Positions 44,393 to 52,315 of a stretch of DNA of 59,895 bases are shown piece after piece. Below the pieces are notes generated by a model. The model was not told the origin of the DNA and did not search any database. It worked only from the letters and a program-made list of their open reading frames with translations. The position numbers and the translations under genes are program-made. The DNA comes from Allobosea sp. ASV33 (lineage in GTDB: Bacteria; Pseudomonadota; Alphaproteobacteria; Rhizobiales; Beijerinckiaceae), in assembly GCF_016428755.1 (NCBI RefSeq), contig NZ_JAELTI010000024.1:1-59895 (forward strand), written 5' to 3'. The number at the start of each line of letters is the position of its first letter. Within the stretch, counting starts at the first letter, position 1.

Positions 44393-44881
44393 CTATTTCG
44401 CGGTGAGAGAGCTTTTCTTGATCATCATGCCGGCGCGGCGAAAGGTCAGGACCATCTGGTCGCGCTGGTTGTAGCTGCGGGTCTCGAACTCGACGATGCC
44501 CGAATGAGGCCGCGACTTCGATTCACGTTTGGAGATGATCTCGGTTTCGCTGCGCAGCGTATCGCCGATATAGACGGGCGCGGTAAACTTCACCTCGTAG
44601 AACCCGAGATTGCCTTCCGTCGTCCCGAGCGTCGTATCGTTCACAGTGACGCCGTTCGCCAGGGCGAGCGTGAACAGGCTGTTCACGAGACGCTTTCCAT
44701 GGGACGTGGCCTTGCAATACTCTTCGTCCATGTGCAGCCAGGCCGAGTTGTAGGTCAGCGTGCTGAACAGCAGGTTGTCGGCTTCGGTGACGGTGCGGGT
44801 GATCGAATGCTTGTATAAATTCCCGACCTCAAGTTCTTCGTAATATTTCCCGGTTGCCAGTTCCTGATAATTGACGGCCAT
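44393..44881 (-). CDS. MaoC-family hydratase, copy 1
   Basis: This 162-residue single hotdog-domain protein of the MaoC family carries RTVTEADNLLFSTLTYN near residue 29, with the catalytic-type Asp and the hydratase segment, and a following HMDEEYC stretch near residue 50. It should hydrate a trans-2-enoyl-CoA or mesaconyl/itaconyl-type CoA ester. It is about 80 percent identical by eye to copy 2 at 46712, the only paralogue seen. It is encoded 65 bases after CaiB copy 1. Being a single-domain form, it probably works as a dimer. Confidence 0.9.
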   Translation of the reverse strand: MAVNYQELATGKYYEELEVGNLYKHSITRTVTEADNLLFSTLTYNSAWLHMDEEYCKATSHGKRLVNSLFTLALANGVTVNDTTLGTTEGNLGFYEVKFTAPVYIGDTLRSETEIISKRESKSRPHSGIVEFETRSYNQRDQMVLTFRRAGMMIKKSSLTAK

Positions 44882-44946
44882 TTATTCCTCCATTTGAAAT
44901 GTCTTCGGCGCCTTACCCGGATGCGGACAGTCCGAAGCCGCAAGCA

Positions 44947-46200
44947 TCAGATGACGCCTTCGGTCTTCAATCGGGCGATCTCGATGTCCGACAGGCCTGC
45001 CAGGCTGCCGAAGACGTTTTCGTTATCGGCGCCGAGCATGGGCGCCGGCTTGTCGAACCCCACCGTGGAGCCGGACATCCGGATCGGAACGCCCGCACCG
45101 ACCGCGTCGATCTGGCCCGCTTCCGGATGGAACAGAGGCTGAAGCGCTCCTGAGGCTTGCAGGCGGGGATCTGCCAGAACCTCCTTCACGGTTCGGACGG
45201 GCGCGCAGGGCACGCCGCGCTTCACCTGCAATTCTGCGATGACGCTCGCTGTGCTGTGCCGGCGGGTCCAGCTTTCGATCGCGGCATTCAGCGTATCGGC
45301 ATTCACGGCGCGCTGTCCGCGCGCGCAAAAGCGAGGGTCTTCGATCAGCGCGGAGTGGCCGATCGCGTCGAAAATCTGCGCGACCCAGTGCTGGTTGGCG
45401 CCCGCGATCGCCACATATCCGTCCGTCGTCGTGAAGGTTCCGAAGGGCGCCAGCCGTTTCTGATGGTTGCCGCTCCGGGGCGGGAAGCCAAATCGATCCT
45501 GGATGTCGAAATGTTCGAAGGGCAGCAACGACGCGAGGCTGTCCGTCATCGACACGACGATGTGCTGCCCCTCGCCCGTCCTCTCGCGCTGGACGAGCGC
45601 CGCCTCGATGCCGATGAGGCCGTAGAGCGGGGCCAGCAGATCGGCGATCGGCAGGCCGAAGCGGGCTGGAGGGCCATCCTCCTCGCCCGTGACGTCCATG
45701 ACGCCGCTCAACGCCTGAGCGATGATGTCCATGACCTTCAGCCCCGGATAGGGGTTGGGCCGGCCGACGCCCGAGATCGAGCAATAGATCAGGCGGGGAT
45801 TGATATCCTTGAGGCTGTCGTAGTCGACCGTCAGCCGCTCGACCGCACCGTCGGACAGGTTTTCGACGACGATGTCGGAGCCGCGCACCAGCTTGCGGAA
45901 AATCTGCCGCCCCTTCTCGGACTTGAGATCCAGCGTGATGCTCTTCTTGTTCCGCGCGCGCGCCAGGATCGTGAGCGAGATGTCGCCGTCCTGCGCCGTA
46001 TCGAAATGAGGCCCATGTTCGCCATAGAACGGCGGATTGGTCCGCGCGATGTCGCCGCCGCCGGGCGACTCGATCTTGATGACCTCGGCGCCGAGGCCGG
46101 CAAGCAGCAGCGTGCAATAGGGCCCCGCCAGCGCGACGGTCAGGTCGAGGACCCTGATGCCGGCAAGCGCCTTCGGCGCTGGTGATGCGATTGTCTTCAT
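44947..46200 (-). CDS. CaiB/BaiF CoA-transferase, copy 1
   Basis: This 417-residue class III CoA-transferase begins MKTIASPAPKALAGIRVLDLTV and has GLGAEVIKIESPGGGDIAR near residue 34. The catalytic aspartate is expected in KVMDIIAQALSGVMD near residue 161. It transfers CoA between carboxylic acids and activates the substrate. The start at 46200 overlaps the stop of the small truncated dehydrogenase frame as ATGA. By eye about two thirds of its residues match copy 2 at 47248. An alternative start lies 12 bases upstream. Confidence 0.9.
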   Translation of the reverse strand: MKTIASPAPKALAGIRVLDLTVALAGPYCTLLLAGLGAEVIKIESPGGGDIARTNPPFYGEHGPHFDTAQDGDISLTILARARNKKSITLDLKSEKGRQIFRKLVRGSDIVVENLSDGAVERLTVDYDSLKDINPRLIYCSISGVGRPNPYPGLKVMDIIAQALSGVMDVTGEEDGPPARFGLPIADLLAPLYGLIGIEAALVQRERTGEGQHIVVSMTDSLASLLPFEHFDIQDRFGFPPRSGNHQKRLAPFGTFTTTDGYVAIAGANQHWVAQIFDAIGHSALIEDPRFCARGQRAVNADTLNAAIESWTRRHSTASVIAELQVKRGVPCAPVRTVKEVLADPRLQASGALQPLFHPEAGQIDAVGAGVPIRMSGSTVGFDKPAPMLGADNENVFGSLAGLSDIEIARLKTEGVI

Positions 46201-46349
46201 GTCGCCCTGCATGCCGACAGGTCGTTCGGGCAGAGGCAGAGCCTGCGGCCCTCCGCGATCTCAGCGACGGGCTCGCCTTTCAGCGGGAACCTGCCACAGC
46301 TCTGCCCGTCGATGATCGCGATCTCAGCCTTGGCGAGCCGATAGCCCAT
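46197..46349 (-). pseudogene. Remnant of acyl-CoA dehydrogenase gene, 50 codons
   Basis: The first residues MGYRLAKAEIAIID match the start of the intact acyl-CoA dehydrogenase at 49467 (MGYQLTEDQTAIID), and FPL follows in both at the same distance. After that the sequence diverges and stops. Upstream DNA also matches: CTCGTCC, TGGGAGGA and ATGGGCTAT occur in the same order and spacing in both leaders. The tail has four cysteines (18, 38, 40, 47), which might indicate a repurposed small protein. The stop overlaps the CaiB start (ATGA), so it may serve only to couple translation. Confidence 0.7.
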
Positions 46350-46405
46350 CCTCCTGTCCTCCCACGGACGAGCGTCTCCTCGCAGTGCCGGGCGCCGGTT
46401 GTTAT

Positions 46406-46419
46406 CTAGCAAACATTAG
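46406..46419. promoter_or_regulatory. Operator-like site, CTAAC-N4-GTTAG family (degenerate)
   Basis: CTAGCAAACATTAG matches the reverse complement of the perfect site at 53449 at 11 of 14 positions. It lies 57 bases upstream of the remnant dehydrogenase start, in the same order relative to the gene as the site in front of the intact copy. Flanking TATCTA/TAGATA arms extend the symmetry. Confidence 0.5.
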
Positions 46420-46711
46420 ATAGAAATTGGGGTTCGTCACTCCCGTGAAGACGGCCCCACGGAAAGTCCGATAGATCTCAAGGGATCGCCTATAGGCACC
46501 TCGAGCAGATGCTGGCGCCCAGGAAGCTAATGCGTCAGACGCCGCCGCGTGGACGGCTTTCAGGCGAAGCATCCGAGCATTGTGCCACCGAAACAGGAGG
46601 CTCGGGCGCGAAGCCGACCCGTCTTGGACGCCATGCGCGACAAGCGGCCAATAGCCGCTCGATTGAAAATGGATCGCCGCCTCACGGCATGAGAGTGCGG
46701 CCATCTTCGCC
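46420..46711. other. Intergenic region between duplicated modules
   Basis: Apart from the GCCTATAGGC site this 292-bp stretch shows no supported gene. A 100-codon minus-strand frame covers most of it, but it has no ribosome site and no recognised product. The region separates MaoC copy 2 from the promoter of the CaiB-MaoC copy 1 unit and marks the join of the tandem duplication. Confidence 0.5.
46488..46497. promoter_or_regulatory. GCCTATAGGC palindrome, GCCTATGG-motif family
   Basis: A perfect 10-base palindrome 139 bases upstream of the remnant dehydrogenase start. Related sequences lie about 100-185 bases upstream of the intact dehydrogenase, the nitroreductase, the LysR gene and the aldehyde dehydrogenase/PrpD pair, so it is likely a regulator site shared by the catabolic island. 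Confidence 0.45.
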
Positions 46712-47197
46712 TCAAGCTGGCAAGAACGCCTTCTTGAGCATCAGCCCGGTACGGCGGAACGACAGCACGACTTGGCCGCGCTGATTGATGCTGCGGGTCT
46801 CGAACTCGACGATGCCGGATTGTGGGCGCGACTTCGACTCGCGCTTCGAGATCACCTCGGTCTCGCTGTAGAGCGTGTCGCCGATATAGACAGGCGAGGT
46901 GAACTTGACGTCGGTGAAGCCGAGATTGCCCTCGGTCGTGCCCAGCGTCGTGTCGGCGACCGTGACGCCGCAGGCCAGCGACAGCGTGAACAGGCTGTTG
47001 ACCAGGCGCCGGCCATGCGCCGTCTGCTTGCAATATTCCTCGTCCATATGCAGCCAGGCCGAGTTGTAGGTCAGCGTGCTGAACAGGAGATTGTCCGTCT
47101 CCGTGACGGTGCGGGTGATCGCATGCTTGTAGACGTTACCGACGACGAGCTCCTCGTAGTACTTGCCGGTGGCGAGCTTCTGGTAGTCGACGCTCAT
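46712..47197 (-). CDS. MaoC-family hydratase, copy 2
   Basis: This 161-residue single-domain MaoC hydratase begins MSVDYQKLATGKYYEEL and keeps the RTVTETDNLLFSTLTYN segment. It should hydrate the enoyl-CoA formed by the acyl-CoA dehydrogenase encoded at 49467. The start at 47197 has GGGAGAGAACCC upstream; the longer frame runs into the transferase gene. It lies 50 bases after CaiB copy 2. Differences from copy 1 are scattered over the whole chain rather than concentrated in the active site, so both copies probably remain functional. Confidence 0.9.
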   Translation of the reverse strand: MSVDYQKLATGKYYEELVVGNVYKHAITRTVTETDNLLFSTLTYNSAWLHMDEEYCKQTAHGRRLVNSLFTLSLACGVTVADTTLGTTEGNLGFTDVKFTSPVYIGDTLYSETEVISKRESKSRPQSGIVEFETRSINQRGQVVLSFRRTGLMLKKAFLPA

Positions 47198-47247
47198 GGG
47201 TTCTCTCCCTCGTCCTGGATAGTGGCGGTCCGCAAACCGCCGAAAAG

Positions 47248-48507
47248 TCAGATGACCTGCTCCGCTCGCAGCCGCGCGATGGCCTGCGCGTCGAGCCCGA
47301 GAAGCTCGCCATAGATCGCGGCATTGTCGGCGCCGAGCTTGGGCGCCGGACGATCGAGCCCGACTTTGGACGCGGACATCCGGATCGGCACGCCGGCGCC
47401 GACGGCATCGATCTCGCCCGCATCGGGATGAACCAGCTTCTGAATCGCGCCGCTGGCATGCAGGCGCGGATCGGCCAAAGCCTCCAGCGCCGTGCGGACG
47501 ACGACGCTCGGCACGCCGCGCTTCACCTGCAGTTCCGCGATGACGCTCTCCGTGCTGTGCAGGCTGGTCCAGGCTTCGATCAGTGTATTGAGCGCAACGG
47601 CGTTCTTTGCCCGTGGCCCGCGACCGATGAAGCGCGCATCTTGGCCCAGCTCGGGCTGGCCCATCGCCTCGAAGATCGCAGCCGCCCATTTGTCGTTGGC
47701 CGCCGCGATCGAAACGTAGCCGTCGCTGGTCTTGTAGATGCCGAAAGGCGCCAGGCGGTTCTGATGGTTTCCGGAGCGCGGCGGAAAGCCGGCCCGCTGG
47801 AAGACGTCGAAATGCTCGAAGGGCAGGAGCGAGGTCAGGCAATCGAGCATCGAAACGACGACGTTCTGCCCCCTGCCCGTCTCCTCGCGCTGGCGCAGCG
47901 CCGCCTGGATGCCGATGATGCCGTAGAGCGGCGTCAGCAGATCGGCGATCGGGAGGCCGAAGCGGACGGGGGAGCCGTCGGCGAAGCCGGTCGTATCCAT
48001 CACGCCGCTCAGCGCCTGGACGGTGATGTCCATCGCCTTCACGCCCGGATACGGACTGGGGCGCCCCAACCCGGTGATCGAGCAATAGACGATGCGCGGA
48101 TTGATCTTGCTGATGCTCTCGTAGTCGACGCCGAGCCGGTCGACCGTGCCGTCGCTCATGTTCTCGACGATGACGTCGGCATGTCTGGCGAGCTCGCGGA
48201 AGATCTCGCGGCCACGCTCGGTCTTGAGATCCAGCGAGATGCTGCGCTTATTGCGAGCCCGAGCCAGGATCGAGAGCGAGATGTCGCCCGGCTCCATCGA
48301 GTCGAGATGAATGCCGTCCTTGCCGTAGAAGGGCGGGTTGAAGCGCGCGATGTCGCCGCCGGTCGGCGACTCGATCTTGATGACCTCCGCCCCAAGCCCG
48401 GCGAGCAGCAGCGTACAGTAGGGGCCTGCCAGCGCGACGGTCAGGTCCAGGACGCGCAAGCCCGCGAGCGGTCCCGAGCGGCCTGCTTCTTCAACGGGCT
48501 CCGACAT
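47248..48507 (-). CDS. CaiB/BaiF CoA-transferase, copy 2
   Basis: This 419-residue class III CoA-transferase starts MSEPVEEAGRSGPLAGLRVLD. It has LAGLGAEVIKIESPTGGDIAR near residue 36, PRIVYCSITGLGRPSPYPG near residue 143 and the catalytic-type aspartate in KAMDITVQALSGVMD near residue 164. It lies 63 bases after the HpcH/HpaI lyase gene and is followed by MaoC copy 2. It probably loads CoA onto the acid that enters the pathway. Copy 1 at 44947 may act on a related acid. Confidence 0.9.
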   Translation of the reverse strand: MSEPVEEAGRSGPLAGLRVLDLTVALAGPYCTLLLAGLGAEVIKIESPTGGDIARFNPPFYGKDGIHLDSMEPGDISLSILARARNKRSISLDLKTERGREIFRELARHADVIVENMSDGTVDRLGVDYESISKINPRIVYCSITGLGRPSPYPGVKAMDITVQALSGVMDTTGFADGSPVRFGLPIADLLTPLYGIIGIQAALRQREETGRGQNVVVSMLDCLTSLLPFEHFDVFQRAGFPPRSGNHQNRLAPFGIYKTSDGYVSIAAANDKWAAAIFEAMGQPELGQDARFIGRGPRAKNAVALNTLIEAWTSLHSTESVIAELQVKRGVPSVVVRTALEALADPRLHASGAIQKLVHPDAGEIDAVGAGVPIRMSASKVGLDRPAPKLGADNAAIYGELLGLDAQAIARLRAEQVI

Positions 48508-48570
48508 GTCCCTCCCCTTCCTTTTTCGTTCCGGCTTCGCCTGCCGGCGGAGCCGCTTTTGTGCAGCGAT

Positions 48571-49446
48571 TCAGGATTGGTATTCGGCAGCCAGCGCGAT
48601 GATGTCGTGGGCCGTCTTTACATGGGCGATGTCGATATGCTCACCGTCGTACATGACCGAAGCACGGCCATTCGCCTGGGCCTGCGCCAGGGCGTCGACC
48701 ATGCCCTGGTAATAGGCGACCTCGTCGACCGTCGGCGTATAGGTGCGGTTGATCGTCTCGACCTGCATCGGGTGCAGCGCAAGTTCGCCGGCCATCCCGA
48801 GCTGCCGGTCGAATTGCGACGCCCGGGCGAGGCCTTCGAGATCCTTGATCTGCTGCCAGATGCCGCCGATCGGTACCTTGCCGGCGGCGCGCGCCGCCAT
48901 GACGACACGGGACTTCAGGTATTCGGACTCGCGCCCTTCGGCTGTCCAGACATATTTCAGCGCGCGGCCGACATCGGCGTTCTTGGCGGTGGCCCCGACG
49001 ATCCCGGCGACACGCGGGATCTGCGCGATCTCGAAGCAGAGTTGCATGGAGCGCGCGGTCTCCAGCAACGGGATCAGCTTGATGGTGCCGATCTCCAGAT
49101 TGGCCCGGCTCTCGGCCTCCGCGATCATGCAGGAGGCCATGTGCACGTCCTCCGGCCCCCAAGGCTTGGAGATATAGATGCCCTCGACGCCGGGCTGCAC
49201 CACCGCCAGCAGGTCGTCGAGATCGTAGATATGCGCAGTGCGGTTGATGCGGACCCAGATGCGCTGCCCTTTGGCGATCAGCTCCGGGATCTTCCGCGCG
49301 ACAAGCGCGCGAGCCGCGACCTTCTCGGCGGGCGGCACGCTGTCCTCGAGATCGAGGATCAGCGCATCGGCGCCGGCATTGACCGCCTTGTCGAGCATCG
49401 TCTCCTTGTTGCCGGGAACGAAGAGGAACGAACGGATCGGTTTCAT
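48571..49446 (-). CDS. HpcH/HpaI aldolase / citrate lyase beta-type CoA ester lyase
   Basis: This 291-residue protein has the CitE-like fold: RSFLFVPGNKETMLDKAV near residue 5, LILDLEDSVPPAEK near residue 31, the arginine in RIWVRINRT near residue 65 and the metal-ligand glutamate in PLLETARSM near residue 133. In the segment GATAKNADVG near residue 155 the second metal-ligand position appears to be Ala or Lys rather than Asp, so it belongs to a divergent subgroup. Typical members cleave citramalyl-, malyl- or methylmalyl-CoA. It starts 21 bases after the acyl-CoA dehydrogenase stop, with a GGGGGAAA site. Confidence 0.85.
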   Translation of the reverse strand: MKPIRSFLFVPGNKETMLDKAVNAGADALILDLEDSVPPAEKVAARALVARKIPELIAKGQRIWVRINRTAHIYDLDDLLAVVQPGVEGIYISKPWGPEDVHMASCMIAEAESRANLEIGTIKLIPLLETARSMQLCFEIAQIPRVAGIVGATAKNADVGRALKYVWTAEGRESEYLKSRVVMAARAAGKVPIGGIWQQIKDLEGLARASQFDRQLGMAGELALHPMQVETINRTYTPTVDEVAYYQGMVDALAQAQANGRASVMYDGEHIDIAHVKTAHDIIALAAEYQS

Positions 49447-49466
49447 GATGTTTCCCCCTCGCCGTC

Positions 49467-50633
49467 TCAATAGGACTTGGGCAGGCCGAGCTTGCGCTCG
49501 GCGATATTGGAGAGAATGAGCTGGGGGGTGACGGGCGCGATGTAGCCGATCCAGGCTTCGCGCATGAAGCGCTCGACATGGTATTCCTTGGCGTAGCCGA
49601 AGCCGCCATGGGTCAGCATCGCGGTCTGGCAGGCTTTCATGCAGGCTTCCGAGGCGAGCAGCTTTGCCGCATTGGCCTCGGAGCCGCAGGGCAGGCCCTT
49701 GTCGTAGAGATCGGCCGCCGCGAGCATCATATGGTTCGCCGCTTCGAGCTCCGCCCAGTTGCGGGCGAGCGGGTGCTGGACGCCCTGGTTCTGGCCGATC
49801 GGCCGACCGAAGACGACGCGCTCCTTGGCATATTGCGTGGCCAGCCGCAGCGCTGCCTGCCCGATTCCGATCTGCTCGGCGGCGACGAAGACCCGCTCGG
49901 CATTCATGCCGTGGAAGATGTATTTGAGGCCTTTGCCTTCCTCGCCGATCAGGCCATCCGCGGAGACCGGCAGGTTGTCGATGAAGAGCTCGTTCGTATC
50001 GACGGCAGCGCGGCCGAGCTTGTCGATCTCGCGGATGTCGACATAGTCCCGATCGAGCTTCGTGTAGAACAGGCTCAGGCCCTCGCCATGCTTCTTCACC
50101 TGCTCGATCGGCGTGGTGCGCGCCAGGATCAGCATGTGATCGGCCTGCTGCGCCGTGGAGATCCAGACTTTCTTGCCGGAAATCAGGTAGTTGCCGTCCG
50201 GCTGCTTCTTCGCCACGACCTTGAGCTTGGTGGTGTCGAGCCCGGTATCGGGCTCCGTCACGGCAAAACAGGCCTTGACCTCGCCGCGCGTGAACGGCGG
50301 CAGGAAGCGCTGTTTCTGCTCGACGGTGCCGAAATGCACGACCGGCTGGAGGCCGAAGATATTCATATGGATGGTCGAAGCCGCGGCCTGCCCGCCGCAA
50401 GCCGCGACCGTGCGCAGGAACAGCGCGGCCTCGGTCACGCCGAGATTGGCACCGCCATAGTCCTCTGGCGTGCAGATGCCGAGCCAGCCGCCGTCGGCGA
50501 CGTCCTTGAAGAATTCGTGCGGGAACGCGTGTTCGCGATCCTTTCGCAACCAATAGTCCAGCGGGAACTTGTCGCAGATGCGCCGTGCCGCATCGATGAT
50601 CGCGGTCTGATCTTCCGTGAGCTGATAGCCCAT
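49467..50633 (-). CDS. Acyl-CoA dehydrogenase
   Basis: This 388-residue FAD enzyme has the full acyl-CoA dehydrogenase layout: helical N-terminal domain to about residue 120, beta-domain motif ACFAVTEPDTGLDTTKL near residue 123, KVWISTAQQADH near residue 153, and the C-terminal GGFGYAKEYHVERFMRE near residue 350, where the glutamate is the expected base. It would introduce the double bond that the MaoC enzyme hydrates. It begins the unit dehydrogenase-lyase-CaiB-MaoC, with two operator-like sites upstream. A truncated second copy lies at 46197. Confidence 0.92.
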   Translation of the reverse strand: MGYQLTEDQTAIIDAARRICDKFPLDYWLRKDREHAFPHEFFKDVADGGWLGICTPEDYGGANLGVTEAALFLRTVAACGGQAAASTIHMNIFGLQPVVHFGTVEQKQRFLPPFTRGEVKACFAVTEPDTGLDTTKLKVVAKKQPDGNYLISGKKVWISTAQQADHMLILARTTPIEQVKKHGEGLSLFYTKLDRDYVDIREIDKLGRAAVDTNELFIDNLPVSADGLIGEEGKGLKYIFHGMNAERVFVAAEQIGIGQAALRLATQYAKERVVFGRPIGQNQGVQHPLARNWAELEAANHMMLAAADLYDKGLPCGSEANAAKLLASEACMKACQTAMLTHGGFGYAKEYHVERFMREAWIGYIAPVTPQLILSNIAERKLGLPKSY

Positions 50634-50758
50634 CGTGTTTTCCTCCCAGGGACGAGCTCTGCCCCCCGCCGGAACCGCAAATCATGCGGAAGCCGAAGAA
50701 CGCCTGTGCGGCGGCGGTGCATGCGCTCGTTTCGCTTCGTTCAGCGTCGGCTCCGACT

Positions 50759-50772
50759 CTAACGAGCGTTCG
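50759..50772. promoter_or_regulatory. Operator-like site, CTAAC-N4-GTTAG family
   Basis: CTAACGAGCGTTCG matches the perfect site at 53449 at 11 of 14 positions and has nearly symmetric arms (CTAACG, CGTTcG). It lies 126 bases upstream of the acyl-CoA dehydrogenase start. Confidence 0.45.
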
Positions 50773-50816
50773 GCAACGCGAAAATCCGGGGAGGGCCTCT
50801 ATTGGCTAAAGGCTTT

Positions 50817-50825
50817 GCCTATAGC
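50817..50825. promoter_or_regulatory. GCCTATAGC element, GCCTATGG-motif family
   Basis: GCCTATAGC lies 184 bases upstream of the acyl-CoA dehydrogenase start and just outside the end of the PrpD-like gene. A partly inverted GGCTAAAGGC element lies directly beside it at 50804-50813. Confidence 0.4.
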
Positions 50826-50860
50826 TTCAGCCCCACCCGCTTGCGGCAAACGCAGTCGGC

Positions 50861-52264
50861 TCAGGGCGCGGAGAGCGCGGTCAGGGACGAAGCGCTGGCT
50901 CGTCCATCGAGAGCCTTGATCGCCTCCAGGAAGGTCGCGACACGCCCCTTGTCGAGCACGGCAGAGGCGATCTCGCTGAATTTCTCGTCCAGCACCGCCT
51001 GCGACATCGGATTCTCGACGGTTCCGACGGAATCCTCGACGAAGACATGCTGCGACGTGCCGTCCCTGAACGTCGCAGTGACATCGGCGACGAATTTGCC
51101 GGGATAACGCTCGTCCAGTTCGGAAGCCTCGACGATCTCGATCATCCGCGCCGTCTTCAGGATCCTGCCTTCCGGGATCAGATCGATCTTGCCGTCGAGA
51201 TAGCCGAGATGGACCTGATAGCCGTTGCCGAGACCGAGCAACGTGAAGGCCATCTGCACCGGCAGGCTGTATTGCACATGCTCGATCGTCTCGGGCGCAT
51301 AGGCGTGCACGTTCTTGTTGCCGACGACCGTGTTGGCCGAACGCTGGATCCTGATCTTGAGGCTGGTGATCTCGGCGGCACGGTCGCTGAGCTGTTTGAC
51401 GGCATCGATATAGGCGTGGATGCAGCCGCAGCAGAGATGCGGCTTGATCCAGACCTTCTCGATCTGGAACGGCGCGGAGGATGCGAACCACGACGCCGCA
51501 TCGTCTGCGACCGGCCGTTGCAGGAACGTCCGGTAGAAACCCTTCGGACCGGTCAGATAGTCGAAGGGGCCGGTGATGCCGGCGCTCGCCATATCCGCCG
51601 CGATCATGCCGTTGCGCGTGCCGATTCCCGAATGCACGCGCTTCACCGATCCGCCGGAGGAGGTGTACTCGGTCGTGCCGGAGGCATGGCTCATCGCGAT
51701 CGACAGGGCATGCCAGGTCGTCTGCGCGTCGAGGCCGCGCAGTTTCGCGGTCGCCGCTGCAGCCCCAAAGGTCGAGAGCACCGCGTGCGGATGGAAGCCG
51801 CGGATCAGCAGGTCCGGCGCGGCGAGGCAGCCGATGCGGGTATAGACCTCGTAACCGACGACGATCGCGGCCACGACATCGTCCAGCGTCGCCCCCTGCT
51901 CTTCCGCGACCGCGAGCGCCGTCGACACGACGCATGAACCGGGATGGCTCGCGCTCTGGCGGTGGGCATCGTCATATTCGAAGGAATGCCCGAAGGTCGC
52001 GTTGACGAAGGCCGCGTCGACCGCGCTGACCAGCTTGTCGCTCGCCATGATCCGCGAGCGCCCCGGCCGACTCTGCGCCAGGGCATAGCGCTCGACCTGC
52101 TCGCACCAGGGCAGGCGCGAGCAACCGACCTGAAGGCCGAGCTGGTCCTCCATCAATCGCTTGACGCCGTCGCGCGCGGCCGGCGTCAATTGGCCGAGAT
52201 CGAAGGTCGTGACGAATTGCGCGATCGCCTGCTCCAGCGAGCGCGGCATCCTGTCCTGGGCCAT
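50861..52264 (-). CDS. MmgE/PrpD-family protein, copy 1
   Basis: This 467-residue protein belongs to the MmgE/PrpD family: VDAAFVNATFGHSFEYDDAHRQSASHPGS near residues 86-114 carries the conserved FEYDD-type motif, followed by VGYEVYTRIG near residue 138, CGCIHAYIDAVKQL near residue 276 and RIQRSANTVV near residue 302. Members include 2-methylcitrate dehydratase, cis-aconitate decarboxylase and iminodisuccinate epimerase. It is encoded 51 bases after the alcohol dehydrogenase gene in the same unit. The substrate is not predictable, but carboxylated C5-C7 acids are typical. Confidence 0.88.
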   Translation of the reverse strand: MAQDRMPRSLEQAIAQFVTTFDLGQLTPAARDGVKRLMEDQLGLQVGCSRLPWCEQVERYALAQSRPGRSRIMASDKLVSAVDAAFVNATFGHSFEYDDAHRQSASHPGSCVVSTALAVAEEQGATLDDVVAAIVVGYEVYTRIGCLAAPDLLIRGFHPHAVLSTFGAAAATAKLRGLDAQTTWHALSIAMSHASGTTEYTSSGGSVKRVHSGIGTRNGMIAADMASAGITGPFDYLTGPKGFYRTFLQRPVADDAASWFASSAPFQIEKVWIKPHLCCGCIHAYIDAVKQLSDRAAEITSLKIRIQRSANTVVGNKNVHAYAPETIEHVQYSLPVQMAFTLLGLGNGYQVHLGYLDGKIDLIPEGRILKTARMIEIVEASELDERYPGKFVADVTATFRDGTSQHVFVEDSVGTVENPMSQAVLDEKFSEIASAVLDKGRVATFLEAIKALDGRASASSLTALSAP

Positions 52265-52315
52265 GGCATTTCCTCGATGTGATCGTCTGTTCCGATTGCG
52301 ACGGACGCGCAGGGG

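Noticed and set aside
46402..46704. A 100-codon minus-strand frame in the gap between the duplicated modules
   Set aside because: No ribosome site, no recognised product, and it overlaps the candidate operator and GCCTATAGGC site.
47428..49473. A 681-codon plus-strand frame opposite CaiB and the lyase
   Set aside because: No motif; both minus-strand genes beneath it have clear catalytic features.
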